The notes: generated by a model from the sequence alone, not told the origin. DNA of 64,000 nucleotides from Closterium sp. Naga37s-1 (GCA_947471745.1 CANJKZ010000068.1:586501-650500), one strand, 5' to 3'. Shown: positions 20,458-32,090, numbered from the stretch's first letter. Program-made: numbers and translations.

Positions 20458-22243
20458 TCACACGGCAACAAGCATAGCCAACTGAAACACCTCACTCGGC
20501 CATGCTTCACCGCGCAGCACCGCACTGAGAGCCCACTTGGAGAATGGTGCAGTAGACCCACCAAGCTGTCTGTCCCAATGAGTTGGCGATGAGACAATGC
20601 ATACAGTACCGTGCATCACCGTGCAGCACCACTCACATGCACAAAGCACACCGCATTATACCGCGCCATACCTCGAAGCACCGCACTGGGATCCCACCTG
20701 GCGAATGGTGCAGTTGTCTGCTGAACTGTCGCCTCCCTGGGGCCACAAAGTGAGGAATGACAAAGACGGGGTGGAAAGGAAATAGAGGGCGGAATGTGGG
20801 AGGGGGAAGGAAGGGGGGATGAGAGGGGGGTACGGGGCGATGGGGTTGTGTGCTGTTGTTGACTGGGCTTTCGCCTTCTTGGGGTCACAAAATTAGGAAT
20901 GGCAAAGATGAGGTGGAAAGGAGATAGAGGGCGGAATGAGGGAGGGGGAAGGGGGAAGGAAGGCGGGATGAGAGGGGGTACGGGGCGATGGGGTTGTGTG
21001 CTGTTGACTGGGCTTTCGCCTTCTTGGGGTCACAAAATTAGGAATGGCAAAGATGAGATGGAAAGGAGATAGAGGGCGGAATGAGGGAGCGGGAAGGGGG
21101 AAGGAAGGCGGGATGAGAGGGGGTACGGGGCGATGGGGTTGTGTGCTGTTGACTGGGCTTTCGTCTTCTTGGGGTCACAAAGTGAGGAATGGCAAAGATG
21201 AGGTGGAAAGGAAATAGAAGGGGGGAATGAAGGGGGGGGGGGGAGGGGGGGAGAAGAGGGGGGTACAGGGTGATGAGGTTGTGTGCTGGGCTGTCGCCTC
21301 CTTAGGGTTACAAAGCGATGAATGGCAAAGAAGAGGTGGAAAAAGGGAAGTGAGGGGAATGGAGGAGGGTTTAGGACGAGGAGGAGGAGAAGGGGTCAGG
21401 GGAGGAAAAGGGGAAGGGGTGATGAGTGATTGCATGCTGCACTGGGCTGTTACCTCCCTGTGGTCACGAATGGCAAGGACGGGGCGAAAGGGAGACACGT
21501 GGAATGTCGACGGCGCAGAGGGGAGAAAGAGGGGGGAGGAAAGGGGGAAGGGGTGATGAGAGGTTGCATGCTGCACTGGGCTGTTACCTCCCTGTGGTCA
21601 GGAAAGGGAGAAAGAGGGCGAAAGGGAGACAATGAAAAAGACGGGTGGAAAAAGGGAAGTGAGGGCAATGGAGGCGGGGTTGAGAGGAGTTGGAGGAGAA
21701 GGGGTCAGGGGAGGAGGTGGGGAAGGGGTGATGAGAGGTTGCATGCTGCACTGGGCTGTTACCTCCCTGTGGTCACGAATGGCAAGGACGGGGTGAAAGG
21801 GAGACACGTGGAATGTCGAGGGGGAAGAGGGGAGAAAGAAGGGGGGGAAAGGGGGGGGAGGGGGGGGGGGGAAGGGTTGGAAGGTAGTGAGCCGTGTGGG
21901 GAAAGGGGGAAGGGGAGAAACGCATGCCATACTTTAGAAAAATACGGAGAAGACGTAGCATGTCGCACTCGCATGTCACCTTATTTCGAGGAACGATTCG
22001 GTCGAACTCGAAGCAGAATGGGCCGTCGCACGAGTCGAAAGCGCGAAAGACTACATTTCCCTCGTTATCCCGGCGCCATCGATCCGGGTCGCGGCCTTTA
22101 ACTACGTCCGCCTTATTCCAGCACGCGTCTTTCACTTCGCGAGAGAATTTCTTCGGCATAGACCGCTTCCGCGACGGCCGGTTCAGATCGGTATTCATCG
22201 GTTTAGGATCCCGTTCGCCTGACGGCTCCGGTGGGCTCGACAT
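20458..22243 (-). CDS. Plant-type HNH-like protein, exon 1 clear, rest uncertain
   Basis: Exon 1 is 21980-22243 (88 codons, GTGACA donor). It reads basic KRSMPKKFSREVKDACWNKA followed by GRDPDRWRRDNEGNVVFRAF and GPFCFEFDRIVPRNK. This matches a plant family I recall in which a W-R-x-D-x-x-G-N-V-V segment leads into C-x-C-x-x-Y-D-H-I-x-P, an HNH-nuclease-like core. Here the His is Arg (FDRIVP), so a catalytic or metal residue seems missing. The family's next segment should be G-G-x-[AS]-T-x-x-N. Downstream on the minus strand about eight copies of a GREATAQxTT-like segment occur, which I read as duplicated exon 2 starts. I could not find the intact second exon or the end of the gene. Function unknown. 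Confidence 0.5.
20700..21870 (-). repeat. About eight copies of a 130-180 bp unit (putative exon 2 starts)
   Basis: On the plus strand the marker is a CTGGGCTGTTACCTCCCTGT-like or CTTTCGCCTTCTTGGGGTCA segment at about 20735, 20879, 21024, 21168, 21302, 21454, 21590 and 21766, each followed by purine-rich sequence. On the minus strand each is a pyrimidine tract followed by a short coding-like segment. Confidence 0.8.
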
Positions 22244-22336
22244 GGACCGAGGCTGTCATCCACGTCCGATTTTCCCGAGCCTGACTGATCCGTCCAACCC
22301 TGTCGTCATCGAGGTCAAGGCTGTTTCTGATTACGG

Positions 22337-23106
22337 AAGAGGGCGTGTCTCTTTTTTGGTTTTATGGATTTTGACGGACTGTCCGCTTGTATGTAAACGG
22401 ACAGTTGCAATTGCGAGAATCGGACCGTCCGATTCAAAAATTCGAAACATTGGACAGTCCGAAGGCAAAAGCATCACTTTTCCGAGTGCATCAGATTCCC
22501 GAAGTACTGTAGCATCGCCAGCCATCGTACACTTACGTAACCCCAGTCACACCCCATCGCCAACATCGCATAGCCAGGTCGCGGCTCGATTCTGGATCTG
22601 AGACTCTTGTGTCTCTGGAGCAGCAGCATGCGGATCATGTTGGGTAGAGGTACTAGGGACGGAGGTGTTGGGTGTGGTGTTTGCCGGTCCAGAGTTCTCA
22701 TTTCCGCTAGACTGCTCCATTGCGTGCTGATTGTGGTGGTTCGGTTCGAAGTGGAAGCGTTTTTGTAGTGTAGCAGGGGTAGTGGGGGTGTGTATGGTTC
22801 AATGTTCAGTCTGGCGCCGCGCGCCAAAAATTTTGTTGGAGATGCGGCTCGGTGTATTTTTTTCGGGTTTTTCGTGCACCAATCAGATGTCAGAGAAGGA
22901 GTTCCGTCCGTTTGCTTATCGAACTGACAAATGTTCACATTGTGAACCGTTGCTTGGAGGGAAAAGTGATGTGACGGTTCGAACTGTGGGCGAAATCGCG
23001 AAGCCTATGGCGAAAAAATCGCGAATAAGTGCGAAGTAGGTAACCTTTTCGCGAGCCGGACGATCCACGGTTCGAACCGTCACTGTAAAAAAAGAGACAC
23101 GCTCTT
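22337..23106. mobile_element. Candidate terminal-inverted-repeat unit
   Basis: AAGAGGGCGTGTCTCTTTTT at 22337 and its near reverse complement AAAAAAAGAGACACGCTCTTA ending at 23106 form terminal inverted repeats about 770 bp apart. The interior holds further inverted motifs (CGGACTGTCCG, CGGACCGTCCG; TTCGAACTGT and TTCGAACCGT). A 154-codon minus-strand frame (22474-22938) shows nothing recognisable. I see no convincing target-site duplication. Confidence 0.4.
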
Positions 23107-23202
23107 ACTCTGGAGAATAGACCCAAGTGTGAATTTGTCCCAAGTCACACGGGCGGGGACAGGAATTCCTGTCTGAAACATTTCCAAGTTTCTAGAACTT
23201 TT

Positions 23203-23907
23203 GTTTCCGGCTTTATTGCGCGACCCGACGCTTTTTGAATTTGTGTCAATCCTGTCGACCACTCGTGCACCACGTAAGCACTAATCTGAATTCCATAAAT
23301 CCGATCGACCCTACAAAAGTTTACGCGGCATAGGTAAACTGTTTCTCGGTTGGTTTTAGTTGTGTAACTACAGTACGTAACTTTCTCAAACATTTTTAGG
23401 CTAGCTCCGAATATATTTCAGCGGACAAGCGAGTCGGCCCGGGGGAGCTTGCTGCCCGCGGGCAAAAAAATAAAACCCATTTGGGCATGCATCTGGTCAG
23501 GGAGGCATCAACCCTGAACAGAGAGAGGCATGGATTTAGGGTTGATGCCTCCCTAGAATGGCATGCCATCCGATAGGGTTTTAGATTTTCCTGCCCGGGG
23601 CAGCATGTCGTCAAGTCGTCAATGAGTCGTCAGGCTTGACGACTCATTTCCGCTGGGATATTCAGACACGCGTAATCATTGTATGCAGATCGCGACAGAA
23701 TCTACCACACACCAACCTACGAAATTCGAGGAACCCTATAGCAGTTGTGCTTGTGACAGAGTGACCACTTCGTGTTTGCAAGTGTAGAAAAATGGTCGGT
23801 CGATCGGATTTAGGGAAGTAGTGCTGACGTGTCGCACGAGTGGTCGACAGGATTGACACAAATTCGAGAACCGTCGGGTCGCGCAATAAAGCCTTTGTTT
23901 CCCCATT
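23203..23907. repeat. Long inverted repeat enclosing a nested foldback
   Basis: About 70 bp at 23203-23274 (containing TTTATTGCGCGACCCGACG and GTCAATCCTGTCGACCACTC) recurs in reverse complement at about 23829-23907. Between them lies a foldback at 23451-23604 whose outer arms (GCTGCCCGCGGGC...AAAACCC) and inner arms (GGGAGGCATCAACCCT) each pair. Confidence 0.75.
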
Positions 23908-24348
23908 TCGCAAACTCGTTTCTGGGTGAGCAGCGAATGTTTCTGGGAGATTTTGCTCTGTTGTGCTGTCGCACAAGGTCGTGCGGACTGAAACGAGTCG
24001 TTTGCGAAAACCACTTATGTATTCTTGTGACACTCGTGAGGCTAGAGGATCCTCTGGTGTCAGCACCGAACCTGGAGGTTCAAGTTTCCGGATTCCTGCC
24101 TGCAACGCACGCGAGAACCAGCCGAAGCTTGTAAATCCGAACCAAGCTGACTGGCCTGGGGAGCCAGCAGGGAGGACCTTGTCCTGGTCAAGTTGTGGCT
24201 AGGTTCGATCTCTTATTCCACTAGACCACGTCGTAAACCACAAAAACTCTCAGAACCGAACAAACATATCCTCGAGCAGCCGAAGCACTTCAAAGAAAGA
24301 GCGGCTAGCAGGGGCGATTAGCAAGGGCGTCACGCAGAAGCTACTTCG

Positions 24349-24474
24349 TGTAAAAGAACGAGGAATGTGTGCACTAGGAAACAGGTGGGTACAAGTAGGA
24401 AAACTTAAAAGTGTTGTACCCCATATTGTCTACCCCACTACAGCCTACACAGACTATAGCATATAAGTTTGACA
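24349..24474 (-). repeat. 3' LTR of copia 1
   Basis: 126 bp, near identical to 32152-32277. On the plus strand it starts TGTAAAAGAACGAGG and ends ATAAGTTTGACA. Confidence 0.95.
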
Positions 24475-24671
24475 CACCCCCATAGGCAAAGTGGGGGAGA
24501 ACAAGAGGTCACAAGACCAGTCAAGCAAAGCACAGTAAGCTCAGGGTGGATCACAATGTCACCACACATTCCGAGCACAAGTTCAAGGCCACAAGGCCAG
24601 TTCACATGCAAGATCATATATAAAGGCAAACAAGCAAGTGCAGGTATAGATAGATCACAGTACAAGAAAGG

Positions 24672-27528
24672 TCAAGAAGTGAGCAAGTGAGGCCAAGTAG
24701 GCACAAGACCTAGCATCGTACAACAGCGCTGATGATCACAAGGCGGAAGTGCCTTGGTAAAGATATCAGCAGTGTTGGCCTGAGAGGCCACGTAAGCAAG
24801 GCGCAGCTGACCACGCTGCTGCAGCTCACGAGCAAGGAAGTAGCGAAGAGAAATGTGCTTCGTTCTGTGCTCCAGTCTGTGCTCCCGACACAAGGCCAGC
24901 ATGGCCTTGTTGTCTACGTACAGAACTGGAGGAGAACGAGGCGGCTCTCCTAGGTCAGTCAGCAGGTAGGTGAGCTAGCGTAGCTCCTGTGCAGCCATGG
25001 CCCCCGCGTAGATCTCAGCCTCACAGCTAGAGCCGAGAACAGAAGACGAGCGGGTAGACCGCCACGAAACAGAGCCGGAACCAAGGCTGAAGGTGTAACC
25101 CTGTGACGACCGCTGCGTAGCCTGGTCGTCAGCCCAAGAAGCGTCTGCGTGACCTGTGAGGACCACTGAACGCCGCCCTCCAAGCACTAGCCCCATGCCC
25201 GACGTACTGCACAAGTAGCGCAACGCCCTCTTCGCTGCAGCCATGTGCTCTAGTCGGTGTCTCCCAGGAGCAACATAGCGTGCCAAGATGCTAAGAGGGT
25301 ATGCAAGGTCAGGTCGAGTGCAGGTCATCAGGTACATGAGGCAGCCAACAAGCTCTGGGTACAGGCCACTCGGCTCTACGGACTCATCCGAAGGCAGAGC
25401 TGAGAGCGAATGGCGAGTAGACAGAGGAGTGGCCTGAGGCGAGGAGTACGTGAAGTCGAAGCGCTGAAGGACCTGCTGCACCATGTGTGACTGAGTCAGG
25501 GTAATGGTGCGCTGTGCTCTGTCCCGGGTGATCTGCAAGCCAAGGTAGCTGCGCAGTTCACCCAGGTCTGTGCATGTGTGTCTCTTCTGCAGCTCGGACT
25601 TCACGTGGGCGAGTCCAGCAGTGTCAGCAGTAGCAAAGACCAAGTCGTCGACGTACACGAGGATGTAGAACGGCGGCAAAGAGGTGTCGGTGCGCAGAAA
25701 CAGGGACGGGTCGGCAGTAGAAGGAGCAAACCCAAGAGCCGCAAGTGTAGTCCTCAGTGTGTCGTGCCACTCACGGGGCGCCTGGCGGAGACCGTAGACT
25801 GGCCGCCGGAGGCTCCACTGGGTACCAGGAGGAAACGACCCAGTGAAACCAGGTGGGCGGCGCAGCCAAATCTCCTCGTGCAGGCTGCCCTGCAAGAAAG
25901 CTGTGCTGAAGTCAAGAGAGTGAAGCTCGTAGTCGCGCTGAGCGGCGATGTGCAGCAGCACCCGAAGAGTGGTCATCTTCGGGGTGGGAGAGAAGGTCTG
26001 AAAGTAGTCAACTCCCTGCCGCTGACTGAAGCCTCGAGCCACGTAACGCGCCTTGAAGACAGGCGGAGAACCCGGCGGCCGCTTCACCCTGAAAATCCAC
26101 ATGCCACTGACGATGTTCGCCCCAGGTGGGGGAACCTCGTCGACGTAGGTGCCTGTGGACTTCCAGGAAGCCATCTCTGCGTCCATGGCTGACTGCCACT
26201 GTGAGGAGTAGGGACCCTCGATCGCCTCAGCGTACGATCGAGGAGTCGGGATGTCTGGTGCATCCGGGTCTCCCTCAGGGGCAATCAGCGTGGACACGAG
26301 ATGAGGCAAAGCAGCAGCAAAACACTGGAACTCCTCCTGCCTGTCCTCAAGGACGTCCGTGCTAAGAGCACACTCACCCCGGACGGACGGAGGACAGACA
26401 GACTCAGACTCAGCAACCAGACTAGCGGCGTAGTCTAGACGACAGCGCGCAGCAAAGTCGACAAGCTCAGCAACTAAGGCAGACGCAGCAGTGGACTCAA
26501 AGGAAGGGCCAGTGACAACAGTAGCCAGGAGACGCGTGACAGTAGGACTGGCAGCACGAAGAGAGTCAGACTCCGGGTCAGCAAGAACAGGAAGAGAGGA
26601 CTCTGGAGGAGACGGCAACGGGACACGCAGAGGAGCAGTGGAAGGACGCAATGCCATCTGATTTGTGCCTGGGATCGCAGGAGGACGCGGACGCGGAACA
26701 CGACTACTAGTGCGAGCAGCACGAACAGGCGACGCAGGACGAGACGCAGGCTCACGACGCTCAGCAAGACCTCCAGTAGGACCAGTGTAGGGAGAAGGAG
26801 CAGGCAGGGGGGAGGCGGGCTGTAACTGTGACTGCGACTGGACAGGCGGTGGACACTCTAAGGGAGGAGCAGGACCAGTAGAAGGCGGAAGACCAAGAAC
26901 CTGCTCAAGGAGCGGAACGAAGTACGGCCGCGGCCGCGCAGCGCCTCCAGAACCAGCAGGGACAGCACCAGTACCCCCAGCGGCAGCACCAGCGCCAGCA
27001 GCACCTCCAGCTCCAACAGCGCCAACTCCAGCACCCTCAGAAGCACCAGCGCCAGCAGCACCTCCAGCGCCAACACCCCCAGCAGCTCCAGCTCCAGCAG
27101 CTCCAGCAGCTCCAGCTCCAGCAGCTCCAGCAGCACCAACTCCAGCAGGACCGCCAGCTCCAGTACCGCCAGCAGCTCCAGCACCAGGAGCACCTCCAGG
27201 CCCAGTAGCTCCAGTACCTCCAGGACCTCCAGCAGCACCAGCAGCACCCCCAGTCCCAGCAGCTCCAGTACCGCCAGTGCCGACCAGAGGGTCAGTAGCA
27301 ACAGTAGCACCTCCAGCTCCAGCAGCACGGCTCCAGCGCCGGGCAAACCACTCGCGCAGCTCCTGTCGAGAGGGTAGCTCCCGCCTCGACGAAGCACCCG
27401 AAGGGCCCCCAAACCCAGCACCTCCAGAGGCCACACGAGCAGACCCAGCACCCCCAGGCTCCGCACCCCCAGGCTCAGCACCCCCAGGCTCCGTACCCCC
27501 AGGCTCCGCACCCCCAGGCTCAGCACCC
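24672..27528 (-). CDS. Copia 1 reverse transcriptase-RNase H, one internal stop
   Basis: The reverse transcriptase starts after a Gly/Ala-rich linker: WQSAMDAEMASWKSTGTYV, then FKARYVARGFSQRQGVDYFQ, LDFSTAFLQGSL and the catalytic ILVYVDDLVFA. RNase H carries HADASWADD and SSCEAEIYAGAMAAQELR. A single in-frame TAG then interrupts, after which the same frame continues LTYLLTDLGE ... LYVDNKAMLAL and ends TADIFTKALPP at 24672. The stop sits where related copies would be expected to have Trp, so a TGG to TAG change is likely. The frame is one base off the upstream integrase frame. Confidence 0.92.
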
Positions 27529-29923
27529 CAGGCTCCGCACCCCCAGGCTCCGCACCCCCAAGCTCAGCACCCCCAGGCTCAGCACCCCTAGCAGCACCAG
27601 AGTCAACAGCTACCTCGACAGGCTCGACTGCGTCTACCTGGGACACAGCTGACGGGGCAGGACCCTGAGGGGGGAGAGGGTCTACCGGGGGGGGACCTGG
27701 CGCAAGGAAGAGCGGCGGCGGGGGGAGGGGCGCAGTGCGGTAGGGGAAGAGACGGTAGTAAGGCACCGACTCGTCAAAGGTGACGTCCTGGGAGGACAGA
27801 ACACGGCGCGAGGTGGGGTGGTAAAATTGCCAACCAGGCACGTCAGGGGGGAAGCCAAGGAAGACGCAGGGAACAGCACGGGGGGACAGCTTGTCCGTAG
27901 ACAAGTCGCGGACAAACGCCCGAGATCCCCAGACACGAAACGCAGACGCATCGCCAACCTTCCCCGTCCACCGCAGGGTGGGGGAGGTCTCTGGCAAGGA
28001 GACCCGGGGCTGAAGGTTGATCTGATGCGCTGCGTACTGAACCGCAAACGGCCACAGAAAATGGGGAGCAGCCGCATGGATCATGGACGTACGAGCGACG
28101 TCCATGACCATGCCAATGCGGCGCTCAGCAATCCCATTTTGCTGTGGAGAGGCCGGAAGCGTGAAGGTCTGGCGGATGCCCTGTGCACGACAGAACGCTC
28201 CCAGAAGGGCAGAGGAAAACTCCCCGCCTCTGTCAGAGTGCAGACGCAGAACAGGAAAGTCCGAGCCGAAACTCTCTCTGAGCTGGAGACGAGTCGCGCG
28301 GATCCAGTCGATCAACACCTCAGTGACGTCACCCTTTCTGCGCAAGGGGAACACCGTGGTGTAACGCGAGTAGTCGTCAACCACCAACAGGAAGTAACGC
28401 TCGTGACCCTGGCCACGGACGCGGGCGGGGCCCCACACGTCCATGTGAAGAGTCTGCAGCGGAGCCTCTGTCGGAGGAAACTCGGAGGAGTGAGGGGCGG
28501 CGCGCTGCCGCCCCTCGACGCAGGGAACGCAGGCAGGGGCAGGCCCCGGAGGGAGGGGAGGGAGGGACCGGGGGAGACCAGAGACAAGGTAACGGGAGGC
28601 CATGCCTCGGAGACGAGGCAGGGAGGGGTGACCAAGGCGGTGGTGCCAGAGGAGAGTCTGGTGGGACAGGAGACGACACGAGCAGGGAGCAGACTCAGGA
28701 CCAGACCTGGACGCTGCAGCAAACACCTGACCCGACGGAGCTACCTGACCAGACTCAGCAACCGGAGGAGACTCAGTAGTCAGTGTGTACAGGCTCGACC
28801 CCGGCTGACGGGTAAACGTGGCCAAGTGTCGGCCCGTCCGAGCACACGTACAGTGGGTCACCCGCTGACTCGCATGAGTGAACTGGTAAACCCCCCCATC
28901 CTGTAGATCAGCACCACTCACCAAGTTCGTAGAGAAGGAGGGGAGGTAGAGACCAGACAGGGTGCCAGAGGGGGCCGCCGGACACGGTAAGACAGTGGAG
29001 AAGTGGGCAAGGACAGGACCCCCAGAGGGGTCCGCCAGGGAGACCGCAACTGGCCGACTAAGCGGCGTAAGCGTGGTGCGGTCTCGAAAGAAGGAGCGGG
29101 AAGCACCCGAGTCAAGGGTGAAGGTGTGTAAGGCCTGAGCCGACGTGGTACCTGAGAGAGCAGACGCACCAGTACCTGGGGCAGCAGACTCACCAGCACC
29201 TGGAGCAGCAGACGCACTAGCACGTAGAGCAGCAGCCTCACCAGCACCTAGAGCAGCAGTCTCAATGCCCGGGTCAGGCAGAACACACAGGTAACAGTCA
29301 CCCTCATCACTAGTAGGCAATGTATACATGGCAGTGAGGATAGCATCATATTCAAGAGTATAGATATCTACCCTCAGCCTAAGCAGCTCCACCCAGTCGG
29401 GGAGCTCAGCCGCGTCGCCAAACTCCGTACGCCAGGCGTCGCTCAGACGGGCGAAGCAGCGGGACTCTGCGTGACCAAACGTCCCGCAAGGCTGACCAGT
29501 CCGAGCACCAGTGCGAATGACGTACGGACAGCGAGCAGTACCCCGTGACCCGTCACGCTGAGCGTACCACTCACGAAGCTGCTGGGGCGAAAGGATCGCG
29601 CACGGACGACGCTGCAGCTGCACCTGGCCACGACAAGCAGCTGCCGAACTACTCACTCCAGGACGACTCCCACTACGGCCACCCCGACAACCCCAAGTAG
29701 CGTACCACTCACGAAGCTGCTGGGGCGTGAGGGACTCACGCGGACGTCGCTGGAGCTGCATCTGGCCACCGCCAGGAGCAGCAGGAGCAGTGGTAGCCGC
29801 AGTAGCAGCAGCAGTAGCAATAGCAGTAGTCGCTGCGCGGCCACCCCTACAACCCCAACTAGCGTACCAATCACGAAGCTGTTGGGGGGCGAGGGACTCA
29901 CGCGGACGGCGCTGGAGCTGCAT
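27520..29923 (-). CDS. Copia 1 gag-protease-integrase
   Basis: The N-terminal part has three copies of a [20 protein letters not shown]-like module, then a Cys/His segment ending CGTFGHAESRCFARL. The aspartic protease motif is TLDSGASRSFF. The integrase shows the HHCC finger ([11 protein letters not shown] ... CVPC) and the D-D-E core ([27 protein letters not shown]). After the integrase the frame enters a 15-bp repeat and loses one C near 27526-27530, where CACCCC replaces CACCCCC. This moves the reading to the frame of the reverse transcriptase. The gag N-terminus upstream of 29923 could not be fixed because of repeats. Confidence 0.9.
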
Positions 29924-30095
29924 CTGGCCACGCCAGGAGCAGCAGTAGCAGTAGAAAGAGCAGTAGCAGCAAGAGCTGCAGTAACAGCAGTACGGGCAGG
30001 GCAGTGCTCACCAGTGGCGAGAAGGGCAGGCGTACGACGGCGGCAATGGCAAGGCCGCTACCACTGTAGGGCGAGGGCTCCGCGGCAGCTGCAGG

Positions 30096-31585
30096 GGTGG
30101 CTGCTCCAGAGGCGGCTGCTGCAGGGGCGGCTGCTGCAGGGGCGGCTGCTCCAGGGGCGGCTGCTGCAGTGGCGGCTGCTCCAGGGGCGGCTGCTGCAGG
30201 GGCGGCTGCTCCAGGGGCGGGTGCTGCAGGGGCGGCTGCTCCAGGGGCGGCTGCAGCAGGGGCGGCTGCTCCAGGGGCGGCTGCTGCAGGGGCGGCTGCT
30301 CCAGGGGCGGCTGCTGCAGGGGTGGCTGCTCCAGGGGCGGCTGCTGCAATGGCGGCTGCTGCAGGGGCGGCTGCTTCAGGGGCGGCTGCTCCAGGGGCGG
30401 CTGCTGCAGGGGCGGCTGCTCCAGGGGCGGCTGCTGCAGGGGCGACTGCTCCAGGGGCGGCTGCTGCAGTGGCGGCTGCTCCAGGGGCGGCTGCTGCAGG
30501 GGCGGCTGCTCCAGGGGCGGCTGCTGCAGGGGTGGCTGCTCCAGGGGCGGCTGCTGCAGTGGCGGCTGCTCCAGGGGCGGCTGCTGCAGGGGCGGCTGCT
30601 CCAGGGGCGGCTGCTGCAGGGGTGGCTGCTCCAGGGGCGGCTGCTGCAGTGGCGGCTGCTCCAAGGGCGGCTGCTTCAGGGGCGGCTGCTCCAGGGGCGG
30701 CTGCTGCAGGGGAGGCTGCTCCAGGGGCGGCTGCTGCAGTGGCGGCTGCTCCAGGGGCGGCTGCTGCAGTGGCGGCTGCTCCAGGGGCGGCTGCTGCAGG
30801 GGCGGCTGCTCCAGGGGCGGCTGCTGCAGTGGCGGCTGCTCCAGGGGCGGCTGCTGCAGGGGCGGCTGCTCCAGGGGCGGCTGCTGCAGGGGTGGCTGCT
30901 CGAGGGGCGGCTGCTGCAGTGGCGGCTGCTGCAGGGGCGGCTGCTGCAGGGGCGGCTGCTTCAGGGGCGGCTGTTCCAGGGGCGGCTGCTGCAGGGGCGG
31001 CTGCTCCAGGGGCGGCTGCTGCAGGGGCGGCTGCTCCAGGGGCGGCTGCTGCAGTGGCGGCTGCTCCAAGGGCGGCTGCTGCAGGGGCGGCTGCTCCAGG
31101 GGCGGCTGCTGCAGGGGTGGCTGCTCCAGGGGCGGCTGCTGCAGTGGCGGCTGCTCCAGGGGCGGCTGCTGCAGGGGCGGCTGCTCCAGGGGCGGCTGCT
31201 GCAGGGTTGGCTGCTCCAGGGCCGGCTGCTGCAGTGGCGGCTGCTCCAGGGGCGGCTGCTTCAGGGGCGGCTGCTCCAGTTGCGGCTGCTGCAGGGGAGG
31301 CTGCTCCAGGGGCGGCTGCTGCAGTGGCGGCTGCTCCAGGGGCGGCTGCTGCAGTGGCGGCTGCTCCAGGGGCGGCTGCTGCAGGGGCGGCTGCTCCAGG
31401 GGCGGCTGCTGCAGGGGTGGCTGCTCCAGGGGCGGCTGCTGCAGTGGCGGCTGCTCCAGGGGCGGCTGCTTCAGGGGCGTCTGCTCCAGGGGCGGCTGCT
31501 GCAGGGGAGGCTGCTCCAGGGGCGGCTGCTGCAGTGGCGGCTGCTCCAGGGGCGGCTGCTGCAGTGGCGGCTGCTCCAGGGCGCG
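30096..31585 (-). repeat. 15-bp minisatellite of about 100 copies in copia 1
   Basis: GGGGCGGCTGCTGCA and GGGGCGGCTGCTCCA alternate for about 1.5 kb. All six frames are open or nearly so (Ala-Pro rich or Leu-Gln rich), so the long frames here are not evidence of protein. It lies between the primer-binding site and the recognisable gag modules. Confidence 0.95.
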
Positions 31586-31599
31586 AGTTAGGGCAGGGC

Positions 31600-32090
31600 G
31601 CCGCGGCGGGCAGGGGTGACGCCACGCGGGTCCCGCAGGGGCGTCGCGACGCACAGGAGCCGCGCCTCGCGGGTCCCGCAGGGGCGTCGCGACTGGCGAC
31701 AGGGCGGGGCCGCTACGGGCAGCGGGGCGGGGCCGCGAAGGGGCCGCGAAGGGAGCCGCGAGGGGGCCGCGAGGGGGCCGTGAAGGGGCCGCGAAGGGGC
31801 CACGAAGGGGCCGCGAGGGGGCCGCGAAGGTGCCGCGAAGGGGCCGTGAAGGGGCCGCGAAGGGGCCGTGAAGGGGCCGCGAAGGGGCCGCGAAGGGAGG
31901 CCGCGAAGGGGCCACGAGGGGCCTGAAGGGGCCGCGAAGGGCCGTGAGAGGGGCCGTGAGAGGCCGTGAGAGGGGCCGCTACGGGGCCGTAAAGGAGCGC
32001 GACGGGCCACTAAGGGCAGGGGACGCGACGGGAGGGTAGGCACACGGGGCGCGACTCGGGCAGGGGCGAAGCGCGCTCCGGGCAGGAAAA
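31600..32090 (-). repeat. GGGGCCGCGAA-type repeats in copia 1 leader
   Basis: Short GC-rich units such as GAAGGGGCCGC and GGGGCCGTGA are repeated irregularly between the primer-binding site and the 15-bp minisatellite. Confidence 0.85.

Noticed and set aside
23662-24105. 147-codon minus-strand frame as a gene
   Set aside because: It overlaps the arm of the 23203-23907 inverted repeat and contains nothing recognisable.
24120-24245. tRNA gene on the minus strand
   Set aside because: TGGTCTAGTGG resembles an A box and GGTTCGGATTT a B box, but their spacing of about 74 bp and the lack of a foldable acceptor stem do not make a tRNA; a decayed SINE remains possible.
29882-31926. Long plus- and minus-strand frames rich in RLLQG, PPLEQ and AAAPG
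   Set aside because: A 15-bp GC-rich minisatellite leaves every frame open; composition is repeat-driven and no conserved domain is present.
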